The notes beneath the pieces are model-generated. The model was not told the origin of the DNA. It did not search any database and was given only the letters and a program-made list of their open reading frames with translations. Source: Acidimicrobiaceae bacterium (lineage in GTDB: Bacteria > Actinomycetota > Acidimicrobiia > Acidimicrobiales > RAAP-2). From it: a stretch of 64,000 nucleotides of DNA. Position 1 is the first letter of the stretch; each line of letters opens with the position of its first letter. The stretch lies in assembly GCA_003141095.1 (NCBI GenBank), contig PLKM01000039.1:35285-99284 (forward strand), written 5' to 3'. The translations under genes were made by a program, and so were the position numbers. Of this stretch, positions 36,475 through 44,622 are shown in pieces.

Positions 36475-37882
36475 GGTGAAGCCCTCGACCCGCGAGCGCC
36501 AGCAGCGTCTCGCCGAAGGTCTCTGACAGCGAAGGGTGGGGCTGGATCAGCGCCGCTGCTTCTTCGGCCGTGGCTTCCCAGTTCACGGCAAAGTAGCCAG
36601 CGCCGAGCTGCTCGGTCACCCACGGTCCGGCCATGTGAACGCCCAGGATCTGGCCGGCCGTGCCATCGGCACGCTTCTCGGCGATGATCTTGACGACTCC
36701 TTCGGTCTCGCCGATGATCTGCGCGCGGCTGTTGCCACCGAAGGGATCCTTCTTCACGACGACCTCGTACCCCTTTTCCTTGGCGGCCGCCTCGGTCAAT
36801 CCGCAAAACGCCACTTCGGGGTTCGAATAGATGGCCCACGGCACTCGCTCGTAGTCAACCGGCACCACTGGCTCGCCGAGGATGGTCTTCACCGCGACAA
36901 TCGCCTCGGCGAACCCGACGTGGGCGAGTTGTGGGGAGTTGGCGACTACGTCGCCCACGGCGAAGACGTTGGGGTTTGCGGTGCGCTGGTAGCTGTCGGC
37001 GACCACGAAGCCACGGTCGTCCAACACGACGTTGGTTCCCTCGCCCAACAGTCCTTCCGTACGCGCACGTCGGCCCACGGACATCACGACCATGTCGACC
37101 TTCACGTCCTCGGCGCCATCCATCGTGATAGCCGTGCCGCTCTTCTTGGGCGTGTGGCCCGTGATCTTGACGCCGGTTTGGATTTCGATCCCGCGCTTCT
37201 TGAAGGAGCGCTGCACGACTGTCGCCACTTCAGTGTCGCAGCCCGCGAGAATCGACGGCAGTCCCTCGAGAATCGTGACCTTGGTCCCCATGTCGCTGAG
37301 CATTGACGCGAACTCACAGCCAATGGCGCCCCCGCCAATGACCGCTGCAGTCCCGGGCAGCGACGAGAGGTCGAGAAACTCGTCAGACGTCAAGACAATT
37401 TTGCCGTCCACGTCGAATCCGGGCAGCGTTCGTGGTACCGAACCGGCGGCGAGCACGATGTTCTTGCCCTGGGCCACGACGCCTTCATCGGCGCCGTCAA
37501 CCACGGTAACGGTCTGATCGGCGTCGAGGCGGCCGGTGCCCGCAAAGACCGTGACCTTGCGGCCCTTCAAGAGGCCCGAAAGTCCCTTGAAGAGGCGGTC
37601 GACAATTTCGTTCTTGCGTGCCTGGCTGACGGCGAAGTCGACTTGCACGTCCTTGGAGGTGATGCCAAAGGCATGAGCGTGTTGGAGGGTTCGAAGCACG
37701 TGCGCCGTTTCGAGGAACTCCTTAGCGGGCACACAGCCGCGGTGCAGACACGTGCCGCCGACTTTGTCGCGCTCCACGATTGCGACGTTCAAACCGGCTG
37801 CGGCACCGTAGAGAGCGGTGGCGTACCCACCGGGTCCTCCTCCGATTACGACTACATCGAACTGCTGGACCTCGTTAGCCAC
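36467..37882 (-). CDS. lpdA: Dihydrolipoyl dehydrogenase (E3)
   Basis: 471 aa, standard length. Reoxidises dihydrolipoyl groups of E2 with NAD+. Seen: the FAD-binding VVVIGGGPGGYATALYGAAA at the N-terminus, redox disulfide GGTCLHRGCVPAKEFLETAH, NAD-binding AAVIGGGAIGCEFASMLSDM, the second FAD segment ANPNVFAVGDVV, and the C-terminal HPSLSETFGE with the active-site His-Glu pair. GTG start with AAGGGA upstream. It is the only E3 gene in the window, so it probably serves both the neighbouring E2 and the aceE-E2 complex encoded at 4.8-8.9 kb. Confidence 0.95.
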   Translation of the reverse strand: MANEVQQFDVVVIGGGPGGYATALYGAAAGLNVAIVERDKVGGTCLHRGCVPAKEFLETAHVLRTLQHAHAFGITSKDVQVDFAVSQARKNEIVDRLFKGLSGLLKGRKVTVFAGTGRLDADQTVTVVDGADEGVVAQGKNIVLAAGSVPRTLPGFDVDGKIVLTSDEFLDLSSLPGTAAVIGGGAIGCEFASMLSDMGTKVTILEGLPSILAGCDTEVATVVQRSFKKRGIEIQTGVKITGHTPKKSGTAITMDGAEDVKVDMVVMSVGRRARTEGLLGEGTNVVLDDRGFVVADSYQRTANPNVFAVGDVVANSPQLAHVGFAEAIVAVKTILGEPVVPVDYERVPWAIYSNPEVAFCGLTEAAAKEKGYEVVVKKDPFGGNSRAQIIGETEGVVKIIAEKRADGTAGQILGVHMAGPWVTEQLGAGYFAVNWEATAEEAAALIQPHPSLSETFGETLLALAGRGLHLG

Positions 37883-37962
37883 GGACTATCCCTTCAAATC
37901 GCTTGGTGATGACACCCGAGGGAATCTTAATGTTTCCTCGAACCTGGTGAGACGGACACGAC

Positions 37963-38400
37963 TTAAGAGTGATGGCCCCGCTGAAGGTCCGCAGCCGCGG
38001 TCGCCAGTTCGTCGACAAAGTCGTTCATCCGATCACCGGAATGACCCTTCACCCACGAGAATGCTATGTGACGCGGGCTGTTCAGCACCAGTTCAAAGAG
38101 CTGTTCCCAAAGGTCGCGATTCGCGACGGGCCGCCCCTGGGAGTTCTTCCATCCTCGACGCAGCCAGCCCACGTGCCATTGGTCGTTAAAACATTTCACC
38201 ACGTAAGTGGAGTCACTGACGATCTCGACCGGGTCGTCGGAGTTCTCGCGCAGTGCCTCAATAACGGCGAGCACCTCCATGCGTTGGTTCGTCGTGTGCG
38301 TGGCGCAGCCGCTCGCGTAACTGTCGAGCCCACTCGCCCACGCCCAGCCACCGGGTCCGGGATTACCGCGGCATGCGCCGTCGGTATGAATACGTTTCAT
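37963..38400 (-). CDS. rnhA: Ribonuclease HI
   Basis: 145 aa from ATG at 38400 (MKRIHTDGACRGNPGPGGWA), which overlaps the Rrf2 stop as ATGA; the track's GTG at 38418 is inside rrf2. Degrades RNA in RNA-DNA hybrids. The four metal-binding acids are visible: HTDGA, TTNQRMEVLAV, VSDSTYV and GDRMNDFVDELA. A single-domain, normal-length enzyme. Translational coupling to the upstream Rrf2 regulator is unusual. Confidence 0.93.
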   Translation of the reverse strand: MKRIHTDGACRGNPGPGGWAWASGLDSYASGCATHTTNQRMEVLAVIEALRENSDDPVEIVSDSTYVVKCFNDQWHVGWLRRGWKNSQGRPVANRDLWEQLFELVLNSPRHIAFSWVKGHSGDRMNDFVDELATAAADLQRGHHS

Positions 38401-38855
38401 ATGATTCGAGTAATCCACGAATCTGGCTCGTCGGTGAACCTCGTGATCGAGGCGGGGAACTCGCCTCGCAGTACCTGACCGAGGGTGACGTGTTCGAGCA
38501 CTTCACGCAGCGCTCCTCGTACCGCCACCCACACGTCGCGCAGATGTCGGGCTTCGCCCTCGTAGACGAGCGTTTCGGGACGCATTCCTCGTACGCCCGC
38601 CAAGGGCCCGCTGACTACCCGCAAGATGTCCGCGATCATAATGTTGTCAGGATCACGAGCGAGCTTGAAGCCACCTTCTGGACCGCGTTGACTAGTGACG
38701 AGCCCGCCTCGACGTAAATCCGAAAGAATTGCGCCGAGAAACTTGGCGGGTAGCTCTTGCTCGTGGGCCAGATGCTCCGCGCTCACCGACGTGTTGCTCG
38801 CCGCGAGAGTGAGAAGCGCCCGAATCGCGTACTCGGCCTTGGCGGGAATCTGCAT
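38397..38855 (-). CDS. Rrf2-family regulator without cluster cysteines
   Basis: 152 aa. Rrf2 winged helix: MQIPAKAEYAIRALLTLAAS, ELPAKFLGAILSDLRRGGLV and TSQRGPEGGFKLARDPDNIM with IADILRVVSGPL. The protein contains no cysteine at all, so it cannot ligate an Fe-S cluster as IscR, NsrR or RsrR do. It is more like the CymR/apo branch and may sense another ligand or protein partner. Its stop overlaps rnhA. It is divergent from thiE across 66 bases, which contain a short direct repeat (GTGGTGC twice). A Met start at 38855 fits the family N-terminus. Confidence 0.88.
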   Translation of the reverse strand: MQIPAKAEYAIRALLTLAASNTSVSAEHLAHEQELPAKFLGAILSDLRRGGLVTSQRGPEGGFKLARDPDNIMIADILRVVSGPLAGVRGMRPETLVYEGEARHLRDVWVAVRGALREVLEHVTLGQVLRGEFPASITRFTDEPDSWITRII

Positions 38856-38921
38856 TTACCCATTCTGCACCACTGCGCACCACATTTCCGACAGCGTCGC
38901 AGAACTCCTAAGGTGGGCAGC

Positions 38922-39566
38922 GTGTTTCAACTAACTTTGCGCAATCTGTATCTTTGCGTGCCCCACCGCGAGGACATGGCCTCTTTTCTGCCCGCCGTGC
39001 TTCGAGGAGGCGTCGACGTGGTCCAACTCCGTGAAAAAGAGCTCTCGAACGAGCAACGAATCGCCACTGCTCGCCTGATGGTGCCGATTTGCCACGATTT
39101 CGGCGTTCCCTTCGTGATGAACGACTCTCCCGAACTGGCGCTCGAGGTCGGCGCCGACGGGGTCCACGTGGGCCAGGACGACGTCAGCGTCGCGCACTGT
39201 CGCGAGATCCTGGGTGACGAATCCATCGTTGGGCTTTCAACCCACTCGACGCATGAATTTGAGGGAGCGCTTCCCCAGGCTGCGAGCTACTTCAGCGCCG
39301 GCCCGATTGTCCCCACTCCCACAAAACTCGGAAGGCCGGGAACCGGGGTGCACTACGCGGTGGAGTGCCAGAACCGAAGCGACCGTCCGGTTTTCGTTAC
39401 CGGAGGAGTCACCGACCACAACGTCGCCGATCTCGTCGGTGCCGGCCTTCGACACTTCGTCGTCGTGCGCTATCTGACCCTGGCTGCTCAGCCAGAGGAG
39501 GCGACCCGCGCGCTTCGCCACGCGCTCGACGCCGCGCTTTCAGCGGTGACGGTCGAGCCAACCTAG
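38922..39566 (+). CDS. thiE: Thiamine-phosphate synthase (ThiE/TenI family)
   Basis: 214 aa from GTG at 38922 (VFQLTLRNLYLCVPHRED), with AAGGTGG upstream; the ORF track's extension from 38757 runs antisense through rrf2. ThiE couples the pyrimidine pyrophosphate and thiazole phosphate halves of thiamine. Seen: GGVDVVQLREKELSNEQRIA, VPFVMNDSPELALEVGADGV followed by HVGQDD, GLSTHSTHEFEGAL, and YFSAGPIVPTPTKLGRPGTG. These fit ThiE better than the tautomerase TenI because the pyrophosphate-binding residues (QLREKE, ND, HVGQDD) are kept. Overlaps the next gene antisense by 27 bases. No TPP riboswitch seen upstream. Confidence 0.88.
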   Translation: MFQLTLRNLYLCVPHREDMASFLPAVLRGGVDVVQLREKELSNEQRIATARLMVPICHDFGVPFVMNDSPELALEVGADGVHVGQDDVSVAHCREILGDESIVGLSTHSTHEFEGALPQAASYFSAGPIVPTPTKLGRPGTGVHYAVECQNRSDRPVFVTGGVTDHNVADLVGAGLRHFVVVRYLTLAAQPEEATRALRHALDAALSAVTVEPT

Positions 39567-40286
39567 CAACGTCGCCACCATTCGAGGATCGGCCCGTAGC
39601 TGGTGGCCCGCGCCTTGAATGATCCGTAGCTCCGCGCGGCCCTCGGCGCTCGCCAGGAGGTCGCGCGCATCGCTCACGGGCACCTCTATATCGTCGGCCC
39701 CGTGGCCGATCAGCAGCCGGCGCGGCGGGATCATTGCGATCGAACCAATGGGGTCGATGGCGAGGACGTCGTCACGCAGCGCCTCGGGCGACAACAAGTC
39801 ACTCTCGTCGCCGACGACACCGGCGATCTGCACGGCTCGATGAAACTCCTTGGCGCTCGAGCACCACGGCCCCAAATGGGCTGGAGTTGCGAACGTCGCA
39901 ACACCCCGGACGCGTTCGTCGCCGGCGGCCGTGGCGAGAGCCAGCGCTCCGCCGAATCCAAAACCCGCGAGAGAGATGCGTCGCTCCCCCTCGTCAATGC
40001 GGTTAAGAATCTCGTGCAGGTCGCGACGCCACTGACTCGCCGAAAAAGTTCCGGTACTCCCACCAACACCCGAAAGCGTCCCCGTCGCGACAATCCATCC
40101 GGACTCGTTCGCCAAGTGCTCGGCCAGTTCGGGCAGCAGACCGGCGGCCTGACGCCCCATGCCCATGGCCCGCGGCAATCCGTGGACGAGCACCAGAATA
40201 TGATCCGCGACCGGTCGAGCGTTGGACGTCGCAATCCGCAGATCGAGAAGAGAGTCCCCGCTCTTCAATTGCTCGTGGGCGAGCAC
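39540..40286 (-). CDS. Alpha/beta-hydrolase-fold protein lacking the nucleophile serine
   Basis: 248 aa. N-terminal oxyanion region VLVLVHGLPRAMGMG. The nucleophile elbow, normally GxSxGG, reads SLAGFGFGGALALA: the Ser position is Gly. A possible acid (GADDIEVPVSDA) and His (GAGHQLR) are kept. The fold assignment rests on these spaced motifs and the length. It may be non-catalytic, use another residue, or be a binding protein. GTG at 40286, six bases after the acyl-CoA dehydrogenase stop, so the two are probably co-transcribed. 3' end overlaps thiE on the opposite strand. Confidence 0.75.
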   Translation of the reverse strand: MLAHEQLKSGDSLLDLRIATSNARPVADHILVLVHGLPRAMGMGRQAAGLLPELAEHLANESGWIVATGTLSGVGGSTGTFSASQWRRDLHEILNRIDEGERRISLAGFGFGGALALATAAGDERVRGVATFATPAHLGPWCSSAKEFHRAVQIAGVVGDESDLLSPEALRDDVLAIDPIGSIAMIPPRRLLIGHGADDIEVPVSDARDLLASAEGRAELRIIQGAGHQLRADPRMVATLLGWLDRHR

Positions 40287-40292
40287 GCGCTG

Positions 40293-41408
40293 CTAAATGC
40301 CCAGGCGCTGAGCCAGCAGTTCACGGTGGTAGGCCGGGTCACCCAGGAACAACTCTGAGCTCTTCGCGCGCTTGAAGTACAGGTGCGCGTGGTGCTCCCA
40401 CGTGAAGCCAATACCGCCGTGAATCTGAATATTCTCCGCGGCACAGTGGAAGTACGCCTCCGAACAGAACGACTTGGCGAGGCTCGCGGCAATCGGTAGT
40501 TCGTCGTTGAGTTCTTGGGCGGCCCACGCGGCGTAGTACGCCGCGGACTTGGCGGACTCCACGTCGAGCAGCATGTCCGCGCACTTGTGCTTGATGGCCT
40601 GGAATGATCCAATGGGTCGACCGAACTGCACGCGAACCTTCGCGTAGTCCACCGCGTTGTTGAGTACGCGCTGGGCTCCTCCGACTTGCTCGGCGGCCAA
40701 CGCCGAGGTGGCGACGAAGAGCGTGGTCTCGAGACCGGCGAGGGCTCCGCCCTCGACGCCGACCAGGACTCCCGGCGCCTGGTTCAGCTCGATGCGACTC
40801 TGCTTTCGCGTCTGGTCCATCGTCGGAAGCGCCTCACGCGTGACACCCGGGGCGTCACCTTTCACCGCGAAGAGTGATAGGCCCTTTTCCGTCATCGCGG
40901 GCACGAGGATCAACGACGCCGTATTGCCGTCAGTCACGTAGTTGCGCACGCCGTTCAACACGAAGCCGTCGCCCGAGGCGCTCGCCGTTGTCGACGTCGC
41001 GCTGAGGTCCCACTGTCCGGCGTCGTCGGTGAGTGCCACGGTGGCGATGGTCTCGCCCGACGCGATACCCGGCAGATACGCGGCCTTGTTGGCGTCGCTG
41101 CCCACGAAGAGCACGGCGTTTGCCGCGAGCGCGACGGTTGAGAAGTAGGGCGAGCAGAACAGCGCGGCGCCCATCTCTTCAAAGACCACGTAGAGCTCGA
41201 CGGGGCCGTAGCCCTGTCCGCCGAACTCCTCGGGGATACCAAGCCCCTGCAGTGCGAGTTCGTTCGCCATCTGTTCCCAGACGGCCGGATCGTAACCCTC
41301 GGCGGTGGCCATGAGGCGACGAACTTCCGCCTCCGGCGATTTCTCTTCTAGGAAGCGCCTCACCATCTTGCGGAGCTCTTCTTGTTCTTCGCTAAATCCA
41401 AAGTTCAT
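40293..41408 (-). CDS. Acyl-CoA dehydrogenase
   Basis: 371 aa, the FadE-like length common in actinobacteria. N-terminal alpha domain with FGFSEEQEELRKMVRRFLEE and LGIPEEFGGQGYGPVELYVV, middle beta domain with IATVALTDDAGQWDLS, C-terminal domain with FGRPIGSFQAIKHKCADMLL and IQIHGGIGFTWEHHAHLYFK. FAD-dependent alpha,beta-dehydrogenation of an acyl-CoA. This sequence class often works as heteromeric pairs (FadE28/29 type), but no partner is adjacent. ATG at 41408; precedes the alpha/beta-hydrolase gene. Substrate unknown. Confidence 0.88.
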   Translation of the reverse strand: MNFGFSEEQEELRKMVRRFLEEKSPEAEVRRLMATAEGYDPAVWEQMANELALQGLGIPEEFGGQGYGPVELYVVFEEMGAALFCSPYFSTVALAANAVLFVGSDANKAAYLPGIASGETIATVALTDDAGQWDLSATSTTASASGDGFVLNGVRNYVTDGNTASLILVPAMTEKGLSLFAVKGDAPGVTREALPTMDQTRKQSRIELNQAPGVLVGVEGGALAGLETTLFVATSALAAEQVGGAQRVLNNAVDYAKVRVQFGRPIGSFQAIKHKCADMLLDVESAKSAAYYAAWAAQELNDELPIAASLAKSFCSEAYFHCAAENIQIHGGIGFTWEHHAHLYFKRAKSSELFLGDPAYHRELLAQRLGI

Positions 41409-41501
41409 CGCGACTCTTTTCTATCCCTACCGGACAGTAATGCCAGTGACAGCGACATTAGCGAAAACTCGACCCCGGCAGGAACGTGGCATCCTTGGTG
41501 G

Positions 41502-42119
41502 GTGGACAACGTAGAACTGGTCTGGTCAAACGCGAGCGCCGAGGTGTACCGTTTCGTGGTCGGACCGGTACAAAACAACGTGTACGTGGTCAGATGTCGC
41601 CGCAGCGGCGAAGCCACGCTCATCGACGCAGCGAACGAGCACGACCGACTTCTGCGGGTCGCCACCCGCCTCGGCGTGACCTCGGTGCTCGAAACCCATG
41701 GCCACTGGGACCATATCGGTGCCGTTGAACAGGTTCGAGAGGCCGGAATCGACGTGTGGGTCCGTAAGGAGGACGCCGGGATGCTTCCGAGCTACGACCA
41801 CTTGTTGGAGGATGATTCGGTGCACGAGGTGGGAGAGTTGCGCCTGCATACTGTTCACACGCCCGGACACACCCCCGGTTCCATCTCCTTCGCGCTCGAG
41901 AACACCCCCTTGCTGTTCACCGGCGACACGCTCTTTCCCGGCGGGCCCGGTAACACGACGTTCGAGGGCGGGGATTTCCCGACAATCATCAGATCGATCG
42001 AGCAGAGAATCTTTCGCGTCTACGGCGACCAAACGATCATCTGGCCGGGCCACGGGGCCAGTTCGACCCTCGGCGTCGAGCGACCGCACCTCGACGATTG
42101 GGTTGAGAGAGGCTGGTAA
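41502..42119 (+). CDS. Metallo-beta-lactamase-fold hydrolase (glyoxalase II-like)
   Basis: 205 aa from GTG at 41502 (VDNVELVWSNASAEVYRFVV); the track's extension from 41382 overlaps the divergent gene's start and looks non-coding. Metal ligands are in order: ETHGHWDHIGAVE (HxHxDH), TVHTPGHTPGSISFALE, FTGDTLFPGGPGNTTF, IIWPGHG. This is a complete two-zinc centre. The family includes hydroxyacylglutathione and other thioester hydrolases. Actinobacteria usually lack glutathione, so the substrate is probably another thiol adduct or thioester (inference). Confidence 0.88.
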   Translation: MDNVELVWSNASAEVYRFVVGPVQNNVYVVRCRRSGEATLIDAANEHDRLLRVATRLGVTSVLETHGHWDHIGAVEQVREAGIDVWVRKEDAGMLPSYDHLLEDDSVHEVGELRLHTVHTPGHTPGSISFALENTPLLFTGDTLFPGGPGNTTFEGGDFPTIIRSIEQRIFRVYGDQTIIWPGHGASSTLGVERPHLDDWVERGW

Positions 42120-42160
42120 CGCTGGTCAGCTCCGCGAGCTTCACCGGTAGGCTCTCAAGC

Positions 42161-42919
42161 GTGTCAGAGCCCCTCTTAGAACTGCGTAACCTCCACGTCG
42201 AAGCCGATGACGCCACGATTCTGCGCGGCGTCGACTTGATGGTGCATGAAGGCGAAGTCCACGCCCTCATGGGCCCGAACGGTGCTGGCAAGTCAACGCT
42301 CGCCAACGTGGTCATGGGCCACCCGGGCTACACGGTCACGGCCGGTGAGATATTGCTGAAAGGCGAAAACATTGCGGCGTGGTCGCCCGACCAGCGCGCA
42401 CGCGCCGGTATTTTCCTCGCATTCCAGTACCCCGAGGCCATCAGTGGCGTCTCGGTCGTGCAGTTCCTTCGCCAAGCCATCGCTGCTCGCAAGGGTCTCG
42501 ACGAGCTCAGCGTGCTGGAGGTTCGCCTCGACCTAATGGAGTGGATGGACCGGCTGGGCATGGACCCGGCGTTCGCCGAGCGCCATCTCAACGACGGTTT
42601 CTCCGGCGGGGAGCGCAAGCGCAACGAGGTACTCCAGATGGCCCTGCTCGAGCCGGTCATCGCCCTGCTCGACGAGACCGACTCGGGACTGGATATTGAC
42701 GCGTTGCGCGTCGTTGCCCGCGGCGTGCGCACGGTACGCGACGAACACCCACTGATGGGCGCCATCGTCGTCACGCACTACGTCAAACTTCTCGAAGAGA
42801 TCGAGCCTGACCAGGTCCATATCCTGGTCGACGGTCAGATAGTCCACTCGGGTGGACCGGACCTCGCGCAGACCATTGAGCACGAGGGCTACGACGCGTG
42901 GCGCCCGGTCGCACCGTGA
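42161..42919 (+). CDS. sufC: SUF system ATPase SufC, copy 1
   Basis: 252 aa, GTG start. ABC ATPase of the Fe-S scaffold: Walker A MGPNGAGKSTLANVVMGHPG, the SufC-specific IFLAFQYPEAISGVS Q-loop, signature FSGGERKRNEVLQMALLEP, Walker B ALLDETDSGLDIDAL and His switch VVTHYVK. No membrane partner is needed; SufC binds SufB and SufD. Its stop overlaps the sufS start (GTGA), giving a sufC-sufS-sufU operon on the plus strand. A second intact SufC lies at 45981-46718 on the opposite strand. Confidence 0.93.
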   Translation: MSEPLLELRNLHVEADDATILRGVDLMVHEGEVHALMGPNGAGKSTLANVVMGHPGYTVTAGEILLKGENIAAWSPDQRARAGIFLAFQYPEAISGVSVVQFLRQAIAARKGLDELSVLEVRLDLMEWMDRLGMDPAFAERHLNDGFSGGERKRNEVLQMALLEPVIALLDETDSGLDIDALRVVARGVRTVRDEHPLMGAIVVTHYVKLLEEIEPDQVHILVDGQIVHSGGPDLAQTIEHEGYDAWRPVAP

Positions 42920-44151
42920 GCAGCTTCGACCCACGACAGGTGCGCGCTGATACGCCGCTGCTCACGAGAGTCGTTCACGACCGCACCATCACCTATCTCG
43001 ACTCCGCCGCCTCCTCGCTGCCGCCACGAGCCGTCATCGAGGCGATAAGTCGCTACTACGAACTGCGCCACGCCAACGTGCACCGAGGCGTGTACCAAAC
43101 GGCGAATGAGGCAACCGCGGTGTACGAGGGCGCGCGCGCAGCGATTGCCCGATTCATCAACGCTCCGGGTGGGGCGAACGAGATCGTCTTCACGAAGAAC
43201 GCCACCGAGTCGTTCAACCTGCTGGCCAAGTCATGGGGCGCCGCGAACCTGAAGGCGGGTGACGTGGTGCTCGTGACCGAGATGGAGCACCACGCCAATA
43301 TCGTGCCGTGGTTCCAACTTCGTGAGGTCGCCGGCATTGAAGTTCGCTTCATCCCGGTCAACGACGACTACCGCCTCGACCTCTCGGACATCGATGAGCT
43401 GATGAAGGGCGTGAAGCTCGTGTCGGTCACCGCCATGTCGAACGTGCTGGGCACCATCAACCCCATCAAGGAGATCGCCGCACTCGCTCACCGTCACGGA
43501 GCCCTCGTGGCCGTTGACGCCGCCCAATCGGTCGCCCACTTTGCCACTGACGTCACCGACCTCGATGTTGACTTCTTCATCTTCTCCGGCCACAAAATGC
43601 TCGGCCCCACGGGAATCGGGGTCTTTTGGACTCGAGAGTCGATCCTGGAAGCAATGCCACCATTCCTTGGTGGCGGCGGAATGATCGCCGACGTGCGAAC
43701 CGACGGCTATACGCCGGCGTCGGGCCCCTCACGGTTCGAGGCGGGAACCCCGCCAATCGCCGAGACTGCGGGGCTGGGCGCCGCCGTCCTCTACCTCGAG
43801 GGGCTCGGCATGGACGCCATCGCCGAGCACGAGCACGACCTCACGGGCGACGCTCTCACCCGACTCGCCCTCGAATTCGAGGGTCGCGTTCGAGTCATAG
43901 GTCCGAGCGACCTCGAGAGCCGAGGTGGAGTGATCAGCTTGGACGTGGAGGGAGTTCACGCCCACGACGTCGCGCAGGTCCTCGACCAGTTCGGTGTCTG
44001 TGTGAGACCGGGCCACCACTGCGCGAAGCCACTCATGCGAAGGTTCAACCTCTCGGCCACCGCGCGCGCGTCCTTTGGTCCCTACTCTCTGGTGCAGGAC
44101 ACCGACGTGCTGCTGGAAGCACTGAGTCACGCCGTCACCATGTTCGGATAG
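42916..44151 (+). CDS. sufS: Cysteine desulfurase SufS
   Basis: 411 aa from GTG at 42916, overlapping the sufC stop; the ORF track's upstream GTG is inside sufC. PLP enzyme that takes sulfur from cysteine as a persulfide. Seen: TITYLDSAASSLPPRAVIEA, HRGVYQTANEATAVYEGARA, EMEHHANIVPWFQL, VDAAQSVAH, PLP Lys in FIFSGHKMLGPTGIGVFWTR, and the catalytic Cys in CVRPGHHCAKPLMRRF. This is the type II desulfurase arrangement. sufU follows after 5 bases. Confidence 0.95.
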   Translation: MSSFDPRQVRADTPLLTRVVHDRTITYLDSAASSLPPRAVIEAISRYYELRHANVHRGVYQTANEATAVYEGARAAIARFINAPGGANEIVFTKNATESFNLLAKSWGAANLKAGDVVLVTEMEHHANIVPWFQLREVAGIEVRFIPVNDDYRLDLSDIDELMKGVKLVSVTAMSNVLGTINPIKEIAALAHRHGALVAVDAAQSVAHFATDVTDLDVDFFIFSGHKMLGPTGIGVFWTRESILEAMPPFLGGGGMIADVRTDGYTPASGPSRFEAGTPPIAETAGLGAAVLYLEGLGMDAIAEHEHDLTGDALTRLALEFEGRVRVIGPSDLESRGGVISLDVEGVHAHDVAQVLDQFGVCVRPGHHCAKPLMRRFNLSATARASFGPYSLVQDTDVLLEALSHAVTMFG

Positions 44152-44156
44152 CTGGC

Positions 44157-44618
44157 GTGTCGAACCTCGAAGACCTCTACCGCGAAGTGATCCTCGACCA
44201 CTACCGCTCACCTCGTAATCGGGGCGAGCTCGCATCTCCCCCGGCCATTCGAGTCGAGGGATTCAACCCACTCTGCGGTGATGAGATCGTGGTGTACCTC
44301 GACGTGCAAGATGGCGTACTCGTCGACATCAAACTGACGGGTCACGGCTGCTCGATTTCCCAGTCATCGTCGTCACTGATGAGCGCCGCGGTCAAGGGCA
44401 AGTCGGTCGAGAAGGTCCGTGAGACAATTGCGACGTTCAAGCAGTTGATGACCGTTCACCAGGCGTCGCTCGACGAAGCGTCCGCTGCGGAACCGTTGGA
44501 TCTTCGCGCGCTCGGTGAACTCGCAGCACTGCAGGGTGTCGTGAAGTTTCCCGTGCGCATCAAGTGCGCCACGCTCGCGTGGAACACACTGAGCCAAGGC
44601 CTCGACGAACTCGAATAA
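44157..44618 (+). CDS. sufU: SufU sulfurtransferase/scaffold-like protein
   Basis: 153 aa from GTG at 44157 (VSNLEDLYREVILDHYRSPR); the ORF track extends far upstream through sufS in another frame. Cysteine ligands are in PLCGDEIVVYLDV, GHGCSISQSSSSLM and RIKCATLAW, with the Asp of CGD. The insertion between the second and third Cys (about 18 residues longer than IscU) marks the zinc-type SufU that accepts persulfide from SufS. Third gene of sufC-sufS-sufU. Ends 4 bases from the convergent LCP gene. Confidence 0.93.
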   Translation: MSNLEDLYREVILDHYRSPRNRGELASPPAIRVEGFNPLCGDEIVVYLDVQDGVLVDIKLTGHGCSISQSSSSLMSAAVKGKSVEKVRETIATFKQLMTVHQASLDEASAAEPLDLRALGELAALQGVVKFPVRIKCATLAWNTLSQGLDELE

Positions 44619-44622
44619 CCCT

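Noticed and set aside
35386-36687. 433-aa plus-strand ORF
   Set aside because: Antisense to the E2 and lpdA genes, which have clear motifs. It is Arg/His-rich with no family pattern; a shadow of high-GC third positions.
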